From positions 16,676 to 80,675 of the forward strand of contig NZ_BAEP01000051.1 in the NCBI RefSeq assembly GCF_000315015.1: 64,000 nt of DNA. Direction: 5' to 3'. This stretch comes from Paraglaciecola mesophila KMM 241. Lineage in GTDB: Bacteria; Pseudomonadota; Gammaproteobacteria; Enterobacterales; Alteromonadaceae. Position numbers and translations under genes: made by a program. This document shows positions 35,834 through 46,025 of the stretch, piece after piece (positions within the stretch are counted from its first letter, which is position 1; every line of letters begins with the position of its first letter). The notes beneath the pieces are model-generated. The model saw nothing but the letters and a program-made list of their open reading frames with translations, did no database searches and had not been told where the DNA came from.

Positions 35834-38356
35834 TTATGCTTTTTGCGTGAGGCGCAATATACATCGAACAATTTCGCCTCGGTCGTAAGGCTTGCCTAGA
35901 TGTTCGTTCATTCCAGCTTGTATGTACTGTTGTTTATCTTGCTCGAATATATTGGCCGTAAGGGCAACAATGGGTAAGTCAGCCATCCCCAATTCCCCGC
36001 GGATCACTTTCAACGCAGCAAGGCCGTTCATGACGGGCATATTGATGTCCATCAAGACAATATCCACTTTTTCTGCACGCTTGAGCTCATCTATGCAGTG
36101 TTGGCCATCGTTCGAAAGCAGCACCTCGGCTCCTTCCTGTTGCAGAAGCTCACTAATGATCTCTTGGTTAATCATATTGTCTTCAGCGACTAGCACGACT
36201 AATCCATCCAATGGGCTGTTGTCTTCTTCGCTTGCTATCATTTCCGTATTTTCAATGATGTGAAACAGTTCTTCATTGCGACAGGGTTTACTTAAAATGC
36301 GCTCAACTGAAAACTGCTGCGTCATGCGCGAGATACTTTTTGCATCGTAGGCGGTTAAGACCAGTATTCGGCTGGTGATCTGTACTTTTAACTGCTGTAA
36401 TCGAGATAGGAAAGCTAAACCGCCTACTTGTGGCATCACCCAATCAAGTAAAATAATGTCAGGCTGGTCATTCTCTATTAAGGCCTCAAGCGCATCACTG
36501 GCGGATTGAAAGGTTGCTACTTCGGCGCCCATTGTACTGAGTGCATTTTCTAACATAATTAAAGAAATAGGGTTGTCATCGACGACGACGATGCGCTGCG
36601 GCGCCGATAGCTGCATGACTTTTTCTGGTGACGTAATAATCAGGTTATTGAGTTTCAACTTAACGCTGGCGGTAAAACAGCTGCCGATGCCAAGCTGACT
36701 TGATACAACAATTTCACCGCCCATCAACTGGCACAATTGTTGGCTTATGGTTAAGCCCAGTCTGCCACCAGCATTGTGATTCTGCTTTAAAGGTTGTCCT
36801 TGGCTAAAGAGTTGGTTGATATCTTCTTGATTTATGCCAGCCCCGGTATCGGTAACCATGATGTTTAACGTGTAATCACTATCATGTAGAAGTGGGTCTT
36901 GCTCTGTTTGTTGGTTGTCTGTGCTGATGACTAAATGAATATGGCCACTGCTAGTTTGCTCAATTGCATTAATGCATAGATTCAGCATAATTTCGCTTAA
37001 TCGTCTGCGATCTCCGATGAGATCGCAGTGCACTGTGTGAGGCAACGTAATATTAAACACTAACCCTTTATCTTGTGCCTCTTTAGACAACATGGCGTAT
37101 AAACTATCTACAATTTCATGCAATGAAAATGGTTGTTCAGCAAGTTGCAGTTCGCCAGATTCCAACAACGCGAAATCAGATAAATCCCCCAATACTGAAT
37201 TGAGATGTTCAGCCGAAGCAGTAATTTTACGTAGGTAGTCTTGCTGCTTTAGGCTCAACTCAGTTTGCATGCACAAATCGGTCATACCTAAGATACCATT
37301 TACAGGGGTACGGATTTGATGGCTCAATGTGGTCATGAATTGCGTTCGCCCGCTGACCGCCCAGGCTGCAGTTTTTTCACTGGCTGCTAACGCTATTTCA
37401 GTATCATTTAACGAATGCGTAACGCGTTTAACTTCCCGTGATTGTCGCAAGAGTTGTAGGTAAAGTCCCCTGTGTTGTTGTAATGCATAGCGCAATAAAA
37501 AACCGACTACAAAGCTACCGACAATAGATAAGGCCAAATACACGTAATAAATAAAATCAACCGGTTTAACGTGTCGTGTTGGCGGATATACCCAGAGCTG
37601 CCACTGATTGCCGAGTATACTAAGCGGTACATTTAGGTCTGGAATGTCAGTACGCTTTGCATCAACACTAGGCGCACTGTCGAGCATTTTGTTATCAGGG
37701 AATACATAGTGATTTTGCTCGTGATCGGCCAAAATATAGGCGAAATGTTCGCGACCCGCCTCATTAGGAAGCGCATCTGTAAGGGATGCCACTTGATGAA
37801 CGGTGATCAGAAAAGTTGCTGCGTTTAGAGCTTTCTCCTCTCCTTCAGCAATAGGATTTACTACAACAATCATTGGAGATTTAACCGCTGAATTATGTGC
37901 GGCAATGATAGGCGAAACTTGGGTTGTCCCCAGTTTGCGAGCGGCAATAAGGTAAGGTTGAATGTAGGGTGCTAATTCGTCAACGAGCTGACTGAGTCCG
38001 GTATCAGGCGCATAGTGAAAGCGCGGCAGGGCAGCATTATCGCTAAACAGGTAAATTTCCGCGACATCATTGGCTTTGGGATAAACCAAATGAATAAATT
38101 GACTTAGCTGGGCCGCTTTTAAGGGGCTATTGAGATGTACCGCATCAGCTAATTTAGTACTGCGTTCAACGGTTTGTTGCAGGGCCACATCGTACCGGGC
38201 GACAAATTGCTGTAAGTGCTGTTGAGCATGGTTCAGCTCTTGGGTACGGTAAGACGATACCCCCTGATTGAACAGCAATAATCCGATGGCACTACCCACC
38301 ACGAAGGTTAACCAAAAAACGACATTAGCCATTTTACCACTAGCAAGATACTTCAT
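35834..38356 (-). CDS. Hybrid sensor histidine kinase with two receiver domains
   Basis: An 840-residue kinase: membrane segments at about 10-30 and 275-295 around a periplasmic sensor, HisKA with TTLSHQIRTPVNGILG (about 345), HATPase with NLCINAIEQ and LGLTISQQLCQLMGG, a first receiver (phospho-Asp in DIILLDWVMP) and a second receiver (VDIVLMDINMP). There is no C-terminal Hpt domain, so phosphotransfer must pass through a separate Hpt protein. No partner gene is adjacent. The sensor region was not recognised. Confidence 0.9.
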   Translation of the reverse strand: MKYLASGKMANVVFWLTFVVGSAIGLLLFNQGVSSYRTQELNHAQQHLQQFVARYDVALQQTVERSTKLADAVHLNSPLKAAQLSQFIHLVYPKANDVAEIYLFSDNAALPRFHYAPDTGLSQLVDELAPYIQPYLIAARKLGTTQVSPIIAAHNSAVKSPMIVVVNPIAEGEEKALNAATFLITVHQVASLTDALPNEAGREHFAYILADHEQNHYVFPDNKMLDSAPSVDAKRTDIPDLNVPLSILGNQWQLWVYPPTRHVKPVDFIYYVYLALSIVGSFVVGFLLRYALQQHRGLYLQLLRQSREVKRVTHSLNDTEIALAASEKTAAWAVSGRTQFMTTLSHQIRTPVNGILGMTDLCMQTELSLKQQDYLRKITASAEHLNSVLGDLSDFALLESGELQLAEQPFSLHEIVDSLYAMLSKEAQDKGLVFNITLPHTVHCDLIGDRRRLSEIMLNLCINAIEQTSSGHIHLVISTDNQQTEQDPLLHDSDYTLNIMVTDTGAGINQEDINQLFSQGQPLKQNHNAGGRLGLTISQQLCQLMGGEIVVSSQLGIGSCFTASVKLKLNNLIITSPEKVMQLSAPQRIVVVDDNPISLIMLENALSTMGAEVATFQSASDALEALIENDQPDIILLDWVMPQVGGLAFLSRLQQLKVQITSRILVLTAYDAKSISRMTQQFSVERILSKPCRNEELFHIIENTEMIASEEDNSPLDGLVVLVAEDNMINQEIISELLQQEGAEVLLSNDGQHCIDELKRAEKVDIVLMDINMPVMNGLAALKVIRGELGMADLPIVALTANIFEQDKQQYIQAGMNEHLGKPYDRGEIVRCILRLTQKA

Positions 38357-38510
38357 TCCATGTCATCCGTTTAAGTGCTTCTTAAGGCAGGTATGGGCAA
38401 TTCATTTGCCACTGCATACCACACTCTGCACCGTACTCCTCGGATGACTATATTTCAATATTTGCGGCTCAAATATTTGCAATTAGTGCGTTATTGACGC
38501 TTTTTAGAAA

Positions 38511-38549
38511 AGAGAAAATGGCAGATATTTCATTTTGAAATATCTGCCA
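38511..38549 (-). terminator. Perfect hairpin, terminator-like on the minus strand
   Basis: TGGCAGATATTTCA and TGAAATATCTGCCA (38519-38532, 38536-38549) pair perfectly with a 3-nt loop. Read on the minus strand the stem is followed by TTTTCTCTTTT. It stands 160 bp upstream of the kinase gene and does not follow any called gene, so it may end an unannotated transcript. Confidence 0.6.
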
Positions 38550-38885
38550 CAAATGTGACACCAAGCCAGGACCAGTGAAACTCAGTATCAAACAGGCAGG
38601 ATTAATTTAATCTAAATGAGAATTGTTTGCAAGTGCATTTGAGGGTTAATGTAAAATACTAGTCGAATATGAGGCAAGGTGTTTGATATGTCTGTGTCTG
38701 CCTCTCATATGGAAAGGGGTTTTGAGCGGTCGATGTGCTCTGATAAACAGCTTAGAGGGTATTAATAGCAAGGGCGAAATGAAAACATGAGTATTTTCGA
38801 AAAATGGGCTTTCGAAATAGCGTTTAAAAATGTCCTTAAAGCGTGCCCTCATAAAGGGCACCTAATAGGAGTTGCTTAAGTTGTC

Positions 38886-38943
38886 CAAAAAGCCTTCCGT
38901 AAAGCGCCCGCAAGATATGCACGGCTTGAGCTTTACGGAAGGT
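38886..38943 (-). terminator. Terminator of the DUF445 gene
   Basis: CCTTCCGTAAAGC (38893-38905) and GCTTTACGGAAGG (38930-38942) form a 13-bp stem with a 24-nt loop. On the minus strand the stem is followed by CTTTTT, just downstream of the DUF445 stop. Confidence 0.75.
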
Positions 38944-38961
38944 TATACATATTTCATTGCT

Positions 38962-39675
38962 CTAGGCAGCTAGATTCATCGCGAGCAACCCCACTAGCCC
39001 TATGAGTCCACCAAATACACCACCCCATACAACCAACCAACCTAAATGTTTCTTGATCATGGCTTGAATAATGTCTTTGACCATTTTAGGGGTAAGTTCA
39101 TTTAAGCGTTGCTCAACAATCGATTCAATTTTTTGTTGCACGTCATGCATCACATTTGGCTGTTCTAACTGATTGCTTAACGTCTCCAGAAAACGCTCAT
39201 CCCGGCTTATTTCAATCAGGGAGGTTTTCATTTTCTCCACAAAGGGCTGTTTCAGCGGAGTGAGGGCTTCTGCGCCACCGAACATACCCAGCATGCTGCC
39301 GAATGAAGATGCATTAATGACCTCAACTAAGGAGTCAAACGTGGGCTCTAAATCGACCTTTTCTAGTACTGGGGCTAAGTCAATCTTAAGTTGCTGGTTG
39401 TCACTGTTTAGAAAGCGAGCAATGTTTTGCTCAGTAAAAAACTGCGTCATCATCAGCTCACGTATTCCAGCTTTAAACTCTTCAAAGCGTGACGGGATAA
39501 CACCTGAACCGTATAAAAGCGGCACTTTCTCAAACAACATGTGTACCGCAAGCCAGTTCGTTACTGCACCAGATAAAGCAAATACGCCTATGGTGGTAAC
39601 CATCATATTTTCTAACACTAAACCCAAAATTAGTAATAGCAGGGCAACTACATTGGTTAGGATACTTTTGTTCAA
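38962..39675 (-). CDS. DUF445 family membrane protein
   Basis: A 237-residue protein with membrane segments at both ends (about 5-45 and 212-235) and a helical soluble middle. GAVTNWLAVHMLFEKVPLLYGSGVIPSRFEEFK is the DUF445 signature. The function of the family is unknown; some members are envelope-associated. It is monocistronic and has its own terminator. Confidence 0.87.
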   Translation of the reverse strand: MNKSILTNVVALLLLILGLVLENMMVTTIGVFALSGAVTNWLAVHMLFEKVPLLYGSGVIPSRFEEFKAGIRELMMTQFFTEQNIARFLNSDNQQLKIDLAPVLEKVDLEPTFDSLVEVINASSFGSMLGMFGGAEALTPLKQPFVEKMKTSLIEISRDERFLETLSNQLEQPNVMHDVQQKIESIVEQRLNELTPKMVKDIIQAMIKKHLGWLVVWGGVFGGLIGLVGLLAMNLAA

Positions 39676-39922
39676 AATCGCTCCTTAAAGAATGGGTGTA
39701 AATAACGCGCGAATAAGCGCTGTGGTACCAAATTGGCGCTATGCTAGCAGGGCAGCGGGTAGGGTGACAACAGGATTCGCTAATGAATGAAGCTACACCA
39801 ATCTTAGTCAGTAAATGAACTGCCAGTGTTTGCCCTCTCAGCAACTTTCAACTGGGGAAAGTGCCCTCGTCGTGCTGAAAACCGCCGCCATTTCTCGGTA
39901 TGTGGTTGTCAAATATAACCGT

Positions 39923-41569
39923 TTAATTTTCGAGAATGCCCCGCTGTATGATTTCATCAAAAGGCACGCTAGCGGGAAGCGTCCCGAATACCAACCCTTG
40001 CTGTTTGCCCAATCTAGCTAGGCAAAATGCCTCAGCCATGTCTTTGTCATCCGCGTTTAACAGCAAGGCACCTTGCAGTGCGAGTGCCATTTTCTCCACC
40101 AACAAACGACTCCGTATTTCAAGGGTTTCTTGCTCGTCAAAGGCAGCTTTAAGATTTTCTATGTGCTTATCGTATGCGCTGTTCTTACCGACGGCTTTTT
40201 GCAGTTCAACAAACAGTGCATTAATGGCCTCAGGTTCTTTGCGTAGCGCACGAAGCACATCGAGACATTGTACATTGGCGCTGCCCTCCCATATCGAGTT
40301 CAAGGGCGCTTGGCGATATAAACGCGGCAGAATGTTTTCTTCCACATAGCCAATACCGCCTAAACATTCTTGCGCTTCATTTACAAAGGCAGGAGTACGT
40401 TTGCATATCCAATATTTTCCGATGGCAGTGGCAATGCGTGAAAGATGCGCTTCGTGCTGATTGGCTTTAGCCAAATCAACGGCGCGAGCAACGCGCATGG
40501 TTAAGGCTAAACTGGCGGCGACTTCTAAGGTGAGATCCGCCAGTACGTTTTTCATCAATGGTTGTTCTATAAGTTTTGCGCCAAAGGCCTCTCGGTGCTG
40601 AGTGTGATGCAGCGCCTGCACTAATGCTTGGCGCATTAAAGACGTTGAGCCAATCATGCAGTCAAGGCGAGTAAGGGACACCATATCAATAATAACGGGC
40701 ACACCTCGTCCTTCTTCCCCTACTAGATGTGCTGTGGCACCTTGAAACTCCACCTCTGAGGAGGCATTGCTCCAATCCCCTAATTTGTCTTTTAGGCGCT
40801 GAATTCTAACGTGATTTAGCGAGCCGTCTTCTAAAATGCGCGGCAGCAAAAAGCAGCTTAAGCCTTTTGTACTCTGCGCTAAAATTAGGTGGGCATCGCA
40901 CATGGGCGCCGAAAAGAAAAACTTATGCCCCGTGATCCGGTAGCTTCCGTCAGCTTGAATGTCTGCGCGAGTGGTATTACGCCGTACATCAGAGCCGCCT
41001 TGTTTTTCTGTCATACCCATGCCCAAGGTAATACCACGCTTTTGACTTGCTGGTATTGAACGAGGGTCGTATTCGCCACTGATCACTTTATCTGCCCAGT
41101 AGCGTGGCAAGTCGGGCGCGTTTCTTAGGGCAGCCACACCTGCATGGGTCATGGTGAGTGGGCAAGTAGTTCCCGCATCCGCTTGGCTGTGCATAAATAG
41201 CAAAGCAGCTCTAATCACATGTGAACCTGTTGTAGATTCGTTTTTCCATGAGTAAGCATGTACTTGGGCAGTCATCGCCTCGCGCATTAATTCGTGATAA
41301 GCCTGGTGAAACTCAACGTTGTCAATTCTGCGCCCATAGCGATCGAATGGCTGAAAGTGTGGTTTGTTTTTATTAGCCAATTCGCCAGCATTCATGAGCT
41401 GGTCACCGGCAATATTGCCAAAGTCCGTTAATGTACTTGTAGGTAAGTCACTGTGGTTCTGCTGCACCGCATGCACCAACATTCGATCAGCAGACCAAAG
41501 ATTATAAGGTAAAAGTACCTGAGGCTGGTTTTCAACCGTATGAGTTGCATAGAGATCAGAATCTGACAT
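39923..41569 (-). CDS. Acyl-CoA dehydrogenase of the AidB type
   Basis: From the ATG at 41569 (GGAAAGC upstream) the protein has 548 residues and follows E. coli AidB closely: QKRGITLGMGMTEKQGGSDVRRNTT, GHKFFFSAPMCDAHLVL-like segment, LKDKLGDWSNASSEVEF, and ECLGGIGYVEENILPRLYRQAPLNSIWEGS. AidB binds FAD and DNA and belongs to the alkylation response in E. coli; other members are ordinary acyl-CoA dehydrogenases. The divergent PaaX-like gene may regulate it. An upstream TTG (41599) is less likely. Confidence 0.88.
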   Translation of the reverse strand: MSDSDLYATHTVENQPQVLLPYNLWSADRMLVHAVQQNHSDLPTSTLTDFGNIAGDQLMNAGELANKNKPHFQPFDRYGRRIDNVEFHQAYHELMREAMTAQVHAYSWKNESTTGSHVIRAALLFMHSQADAGTTCPLTMTHAGVAALRNAPDLPRYWADKVISGEYDPRSIPASQKRGITLGMGMTEKQGGSDVRRNTTRADIQADGSYRITGHKFFFSAPMCDAHLILAQSTKGLSCFLLPRILEDGSLNHVRIQRLKDKLGDWSNASSEVEFQGATAHLVGEEGRGVPVIIDMVSLTRLDCMIGSTSLMRQALVQALHHTQHREAFGAKLIEQPLMKNVLADLTLEVAASLALTMRVARAVDLAKANQHEAHLSRIATAIGKYWICKRTPAFVNEAQECLGGIGYVEENILPRLYRQAPLNSIWEGSANVQCLDVLRALRKEPEAINALFVELQKAVGKNSAYDKHIENLKAAFDEQETLEIRSRLLVEKMALALQGALLLNADDKDMAEAFCLARLGKQQGLVFGTLPASVPFDEIIQRGILEN

Positions 41570-41598
41570 AACGCTTTCCAGTGTACGAGAATCATACA

Positions 41599-41627
41599 AA
41601 ATTACACTTTCAATATTAATGTGTCAA
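41599..41627 (-). promoter_or_regulatory. Sigma-70 promoter of the AidB-like gene
   Basis: On the minus strand TTGACA (41627-41622) is followed after 17 bp by TAATTT (41604-41599), placing the start about 20 nt before the ATG. ATTACA and TGTAAT flank the promoter as an inverted pair and could hold an operator. Confidence 0.6.
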
Positions 41628-41905
41628 TAATTGTAATGTATCTTTGGTCGCGTTTATGATGGGTTAAAACACATATGTTTTGTCGAATGTATTTATGCGT
41701 TAACGAACGTTTCTTTGAATCACCCGCAAGTTATTCATGCTGAAGAGTAAAATTGTTTTCAGGCCGTTTGCGTATTAACCTGTGCGCTCACCCATCAGCG
41801 TTTAGTCATCACGTATTAATAGGCTTTGGCTTGAAGTGAAAGCTCAAGTTATTAACTAAACCTTGAATTTACTTGTATCCATAATAACCAGAGTGCTGTG
41901 CATTT

Positions 41906-42715
41906 ATGTTGCCTCAATCGAAACCCATAAGGCCAATAAAACCTAGGCCTAGGTCACTTTTACTGAATTTAATTGGCTCCAGGGGCAACGTCAAAATGAA
42001 TGCCGCTAATGCAGTTCGCGTGGGGGCGTTGTTTGGTATTTCTGAAAACAATGTTCGCGTTACACTCACAAGGTTAGTGTCGAGTCATTTGCTAAAAATC
42101 GTCGAGCGAGGTGATTATCAGCTCGGCGAGAAAGGTCAGCAGTTAGCCAAACAGGTTAACGCGTGGCGAGAAGCAGAATCCAGCTTATGTGATTGGCAAG
42201 GTGATTGGGTTGTAGCCACAACCCACGGTTTAGGAAAAACTAATCGCAGTGCTTTGCGAATACGCCAGCGAGCCTTGCACATGATGGGTATGCAACAGCT
42301 CATACACGATCTGTACGTACGGCCGAGTAATTTTGCGCAAGGTACTGATTTTGTGCGTACAAGGTTACTAGATCTCGGATTAGAGCCCACCGCACCTGTA
42401 TTTAGCGCCAGCGACTTCGCATCAGACTTGCAAAAAAAAGCGAAATCCCTGTGGGATGCGAACGCCCTTGAAGCCGGCTATCGTCAAGGTTTGCAGGAGC
42501 TAGAGGACTCTTTAGAACGTTTACCCACTCTGGCAGTAGATGAGGCAGCTAAAGAGTCCTATTTAGTGGGTGACAACGCACTGCAGCAACTTGTATTTGA
42601 TCCGCTGCTTCCTGCACCGCTTGCTGATGTGGCACTTCGTCAGCAATTTAGAAACAAGGTGCGTGAGTATGATGAAGTGGGTGAACGTATTTGGTTTCGG
42701 TTTTTGGCCCAGTAA
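41906..42715 (+). CDS. PaaX-like transcriptional regulator
   Basis: A 269-residue protein with PaaX features: N-terminal winged helix (RSLLLNLIGSRGNVKMNAANAVRVGALFGISENNVRVTLTRLV), middle region beginning WVVATTHG and a C-terminal effector domain with DPLLPAPLADVALRQQF. PaaX represses phenylacetate catabolism and responds to phenylacetyl-CoA. No paa genes are present; divergence from the AidB-like gene makes that the likely target. Confidence 0.85.
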   Translation: MLPQSKPIRPIKPRPRSLLLNLIGSRGNVKMNAANAVRVGALFGISENNVRVTLTRLVSSHLLKIVERGDYQLGEKGQQLAKQVNAWREAESSLCDWQGDWVVATTHGLGKTNRSALRIRQRALHMMGMQQLIHDLYVRPSNFAQGTDFVRTRLLDLGLEPTAPVFSASDFASDLQKKAKSLWDANALEAGYRQGLQELEDSLERLPTLAVDEAAKESYLVGDNALQQLVFDPLLPAPLADVALRQQFRNKVREYDEVGERIWFRFLAQ

Positions 42716-42872
42716 ACATTATTTACAGTAGTAAAGTTCATTAGACTGTACAGGCACTAACAAATTGTTCGAAATCAAATGGGATGAGATATTTTTGGCT
42801 AAGCTCAAGTAGTGTGTTCATCTCATAAGGGCATTTATAGGCTGCCGCGGTATTGGGCTGTCAGCATATTGT

Positions 42873-42936
42873 CCGGTCGCGCTATTTACCGGCTACGCAA
42901 TTTACCGGCTACGCTTTTATCCGGTCACGACGTTTC
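42873..42936. repeat. Four tandem 16-bp repeats upstream of the DUF3365 gene
   Basis: Units: CCGGTCGCGCTATTTA (42873), CCGGCTACGCAATTTA (42889), CCGGCTACGCTTTTAT (42905) and CCGGTCACGACGTTTC (42921). The array ends 44 bp before the ATG, so it lies in the promoter or leader. The pattern is CCGG-Y-x-CG followed by a T/A-rich half. Confidence 0.8.
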
Positions 42937-42980
42937 GCAAATACGATATTGAACATTGGCTCATAGTAAAAGGAAATCAC

Positions 42981-43583
42981 ATGACTACATTAATTCGTTT
43001 TATCCGTACCATTATCCTTGCATTGCCGATTTGCTTTAGCGCGTTCACTGTTAATGCAGGCACGGTTAACGCAGGGGTATCGGCTCAAGAGAGCGAGGTA
43101 AAAGAAGCGCGTTTATTGATTAAAGAATTCAGTCAAACGCTTAAAAGCACACTTTCGGCCGCCATTGAGCAGGGTGGGTTAACTAATGCGCTGGATGCGT
43201 GTCATATTGAGGCCCCCGCTATTTCATCTCGGCTCGCAGCGCAGTCAGACTGGAAGGTTGAACGTACTTCATTAAAACCTCGCAATGCACTTAATAGTCC
43301 TGATAACTGGGAGTTAGCCAACCTACAACGCTTCGAGCAACGTAAAGACGCGGGTGAGCCGGTAGGCAATATCGATACGTATTCAACGATACAAGACAAA
43401 GGGCAAACTGTCTTTCGCTATATGAAAGCCATTCCAACCGGCGGGCTGTGTTTAAATTGTCATGGCAGCAGCGTAGCGCCCAGTGTGAAAGAAAAAATTG
43501 ATGCGTTGTACCCTTATGATGAAGCTCTGGGCTTCACCGTAGGTGATATTCGCGGCGCATTTACCCTGCAAAAAGTGTTGTGA
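42981..43583 (+). CDS. Periplasmic single-haem protein (DUF3365, Tll0287-like)
   Basis: A 200-residue protein with signal peptide (about 1-29) and one haem c motif CLNCH at about residue 157, preceded by a domain of the DUF3365/Tll0287-like type (ALDACHIEAPAIS with another Cys-His pair). Such domains are found alone or as sensor parts of kinases and are thought to bind haem for redox or gas sensing. AGGAAA lies six bases before the ATG. Confidence 0.85.
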   Translation: MTTLIRFIRTIILALPICFSAFTVNAGTVNAGVSAQESEVKEARLLIKEFSQTLKSTLSAAIEQGGLTNALDACHIEAPAISSRLAAQSDWKVERTSLKPRNALNSPDNWELANLQRFEQRKDAGEPVGNIDTYSTIQDKGQTVFRYMKAIPTGGLCLNCHGSSVAPSVKEKIDALYPYDEALGFTVGDIRGAFTLQKVL

Positions 43584-44189
43584 AGCCGTTATGATGCCCC
43601 ATTTTGAGCAGCAGTTCTTTGTAGTTACTTTTTGAGTTACTTTTAGTTGTCGTTTGGAGGTTTAGCATCAATTCCGCATTACACTTTCTTTTTATAGTAA
43701 GCGATAGGTTGAAGCACTTTGAAACTGAAACCGCGCGCACACCGCGGTTTTGTGTGGGTCGATTTTCTATCACTTCGATAAAGTTTGAAACTATCGAAAC
43801 CTGCACTTTAATCCAAATTAAAATGTGTGGTATTAATGTTTGAAACTGATTCGCACGAAACAATGACCACTCATCAATTTAAATATATGGGGTCTAGGTT
43901 GTTGGGGGAAGATCAGTCAATTATCGCTTTTGGAGCCGTATCGATGTTTATATAAACCTCTCGCAGGATCTTCCTCTCAGGCTAATCAGATAATGAGCGC
44001 TCACATTCACAGGCAAGCGTTGAGTATATAATGACAACTTCGATCTAAATTGTATTTTTCTAATAAACGAAACATCGGTGTATTTTAATCAAAATGGATT
44101 GAAACCAGCTCATGTGAGCCAGTTCCAAACTTTAATTCCAAGTTCCAAACTTTAATTCGATCGCACAAAAGATCTTTTAAATCAATGAC
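43584..44189. other. 606-bp region between converging genes
   Basis: No gene supported. It holds a hairpin AAACCGCG/CGCGGTTT (43728-43750), an inverted pair GGAAGATC (43907) and GATCTTCC (43967), and a direct repeat AGTTCCAAACTTTAATTC at 44121 and 44141. No classical terminator with a T-run was seen for either glmS or the haem protein gene. Confidence 0.6.
44121..44158. repeat. 18-bp direct repeat downstream of glmS
   Basis: AGTTCCAAACTTTAATTC occurs twice with a 20-bp period. It may be a recent tandem duplication; no function is evident. Confidence 0.8.
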
Positions 44190-46022
44190 TTACTCTACTG
44201 TGACCGACTTCGCCAAGTTGCGCGGTTGGTCTACATCTGTGCCTTTGATAATAGCGACGTAGTAGGACAGTAGCTGCAATGGCAGGGTGTAGATAATTGG
44301 CGCGATGGCCGCTTCACAGTGTGGAACGTTGATCACGCGCATGGTTTTATCGCTTTTGAAGTGGGCTTCTTTATCGGCGAATACATACATGATGCCACCG
44401 CGGGCACGCACTTCTTCTACGTTTGATTTTAGCTTTTCTAATAGCTCATTATTCGGGGCGACTACAATCACTGGCATTTCATCATCGATTAAAGCAAGTG
44501 GGCCGTGCTTTAACTCACCAGATGCGTAGGCTTCTGCGTGTATATATGAAATTTCTTTGAGCTTAAGCGCACCTTCCATTGCGATAGGGTATTGATCGCC
44601 ACGACCTAGAAATAAGCTGTGGTGTTTGTCGGCGAACTCTTCAGCTAAATCTTTGATGCCTTGAGTTAGGCTGAGGGTTTCTTCAAGTTTACTTGGCAAG
44701 CTATGCAAACCATCAACAATGGCTTTATGGTCGGCCTCTGCCATGCCGTTATGTTTGCCCAATGCTAACGTCAACATTAAGAAACCGGTTAACTGGGTGG
44801 TAAACGCTTTGGTTGATGCCACGCCGATTTCCGCCCCTGCAAGGGTCATAAAGGCGAGGTCTGATTCGCGCACAAGCGAGGATCCTGGCACGTTACATAT
44901 AGTTAAGCTTGAGGTGTAGCCTAAGCTTTTTGCTAGGCGCAAAGCGGCTAGGGTATCGGCGGTTTCACCTGACTGAGAAATGGTAACTAGCAGGCTGTTT
45001 GGGTGAACGAATGACTTGCGGTAGCGAAACTCAGAAGCGATTTCAACGTTACATGACACATTGGCGTATTCTTCTAACCAATATTTGGCGGTCATGCCTG
45101 AGTGGTAGCTGGTACCGCAGGCAACAATTTGTACGTGCTTGATGTTGGCAAGCACCTCGTCCGCGTCTTGACCAAAAATATTCGGGCTGATGTCGTACTC
45201 GCCTAAGCGCCCTTGTAGGCAGTTACGTACTACAGTGGGTTGCTCATGAATTTCTTTGAGCATGTAATGGCGATAGCCTGCTTTGTCGCCAGCATCGTGC
45301 TCTACATCTGACTCAACAATATCACGCTCGACGACTTGACCGCTTTGGTCGTAAACTGTGACGCTGGTGCGGGTCACTTGGGCTACATCACCTTCTTCAA
45401 GGTACATGAAGCGACGGGTAACAGGCAGTAACGCCATTTGGTCTGAGGCAATAAAGTTCTCACCGATACCAAAACCAATCACAAGTGGGCTGCCTGAGCG
45501 GGCAACAATCATGCGCTCTGGGTCGTGCTTATCAACAATGACAGTGCCGTACGCCCCATCAAATTTACTCACAGCCATTTGCACCGCTTGCAGTAAATCT
45601 ACACCTTGATCTAGTTCATAATGTACCTGATGCGCAATGGATTCAGTGTCAGTGTCAGACGTGAAACCATAGCCTTTGGCTGATAATTCAGCACGCAGGT
45701 GTTGGTAGTTTTCGATGATGCCATTATGCACGACTGCAATACGCTCACTTGAAAAGTGTGGGTGGGCATTGGCTTCAGTCACACCGCCATGAGTAGCCCA
45801 GCGCGTGTGGGCAATACCTACACTGCCTTTGGCTGGATTGTTATGTAAGGCGTCGGCCAGCTCTTTTACTTTACCAATACGACGAGTGCGGGTTAAGTTG
45901 CCTTCGCCATCGAGTAAGGCAACACCAGCGGAATCGTATCCGCGGTATTCAAGGCGTTTTAGCCCTTCTAGTAAAATTTCTACTACGTTACGTTCGGCTA
46001 TTGCGCCAACAATCCCACACAT
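44190..46022 (-). CDS. glmS: Glutamine-fructose-6-phosphate aminotransferase (isomerising)
   Basis: GlmS makes glucosamine-6-phosphate, the entry to UDP-GlcNAc for peptidoglycan and lipopolysaccharide. The 610-residue protein has the N-terminal nucleophile Cys2 in [26 protein letters not shown], two SIS domains with CGTSYHSG and [11 protein letters not shown], and the C-terminal [11 protein letters not shown]. It lies three bases after glmR. Confidence 0.98.
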   Translation of the reverse strand: MCGIVGAIAERNVVEILLEGLKRLEYRGYDSAGVALLDGEGNLTRTRRIGKVKELADALHNNPAKGSVGIAHTRWATHGGVTEANAHPHFSSERIAVVHNGIIENYQHLRAELSAKGYGFTSDTDTESIAHQVHYELDQGVDLLQAVQMAVSKFDGAYGTVIVDKHDPERMIVARSGSPLVIGFGIGENFIASDQMALLPVTRRFMYLEEGDVAQVTRTSVTVYDQSGQVVERDIVESDVEHDAGDKAGYRHYMLKEIHEQPTVVRNCLQGRLGEYDISPNIFGQDADEVLANIKHVQIVACGTSYHSGMTAKYWLEEYANVSCNVEIASEFRYRKSFVHPNSLLVTISQSGETADTLAALRLAKSLGYTSSLTICNVPGSSLVRESDLAFMTLAGAEIGVASTKAFTTQLTGFLMLTLALGKHNGMAEADHKAIVDGLHSLPSKLEETLSLTQGIKDLAEEFADKHHSLFLGRGDQYPIAMEGALKLKEISYIHAEAYASGELKHGPLALIDDEMPVIVVAPNNELLEKLKSNVEEVRARGGIMYVFADKEAHFKSDKTMRVINVPHCEAAIAPIIYTLPLQLLSYYVAIIKGTDVDQPRNLAKSVTVE

Positions 46023-46025
46023 ACG

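Larger units (their letters stand above)
38357..38961. other. 605-bp intergenic region with two hairpins
   Basis: No convincing gene. A perfect 14-bp stem lies at 38519-38549 and the DUF445 terminator at 38886-38943. A third small hairpin GTGCCC/GGGCAC is at 38843-38861. TGAGAATTGTTTGCA near 38617 is a weak Fur-box-like match. A 71-codon frame at 38861-38646 on the minus strand lies between the two minus-oriented terminators but has odd composition and I do not call it. Confidence 0.6.

Noticed and set aside
38610..38632. Fur-box-like TGAGAATTGTTTGCA
   Set aside because: About 10 of 14 positions match the 7-1-7 consensus and no iron gene is next to it.
38646..38861. 71-codon minus-strand frame in the 605-bp intergenic region
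   Set aside because: Composition is odd (many basic and aromatic residues), it overlaps a hairpin at its start and matches no known family; left only as a possible transcript.
43561..43863. 100-codon minus-strand frame near the DUF3365 gene end
   Set aside because: It overlaps the gene end and has no ribosome binding site or recognisable motif.
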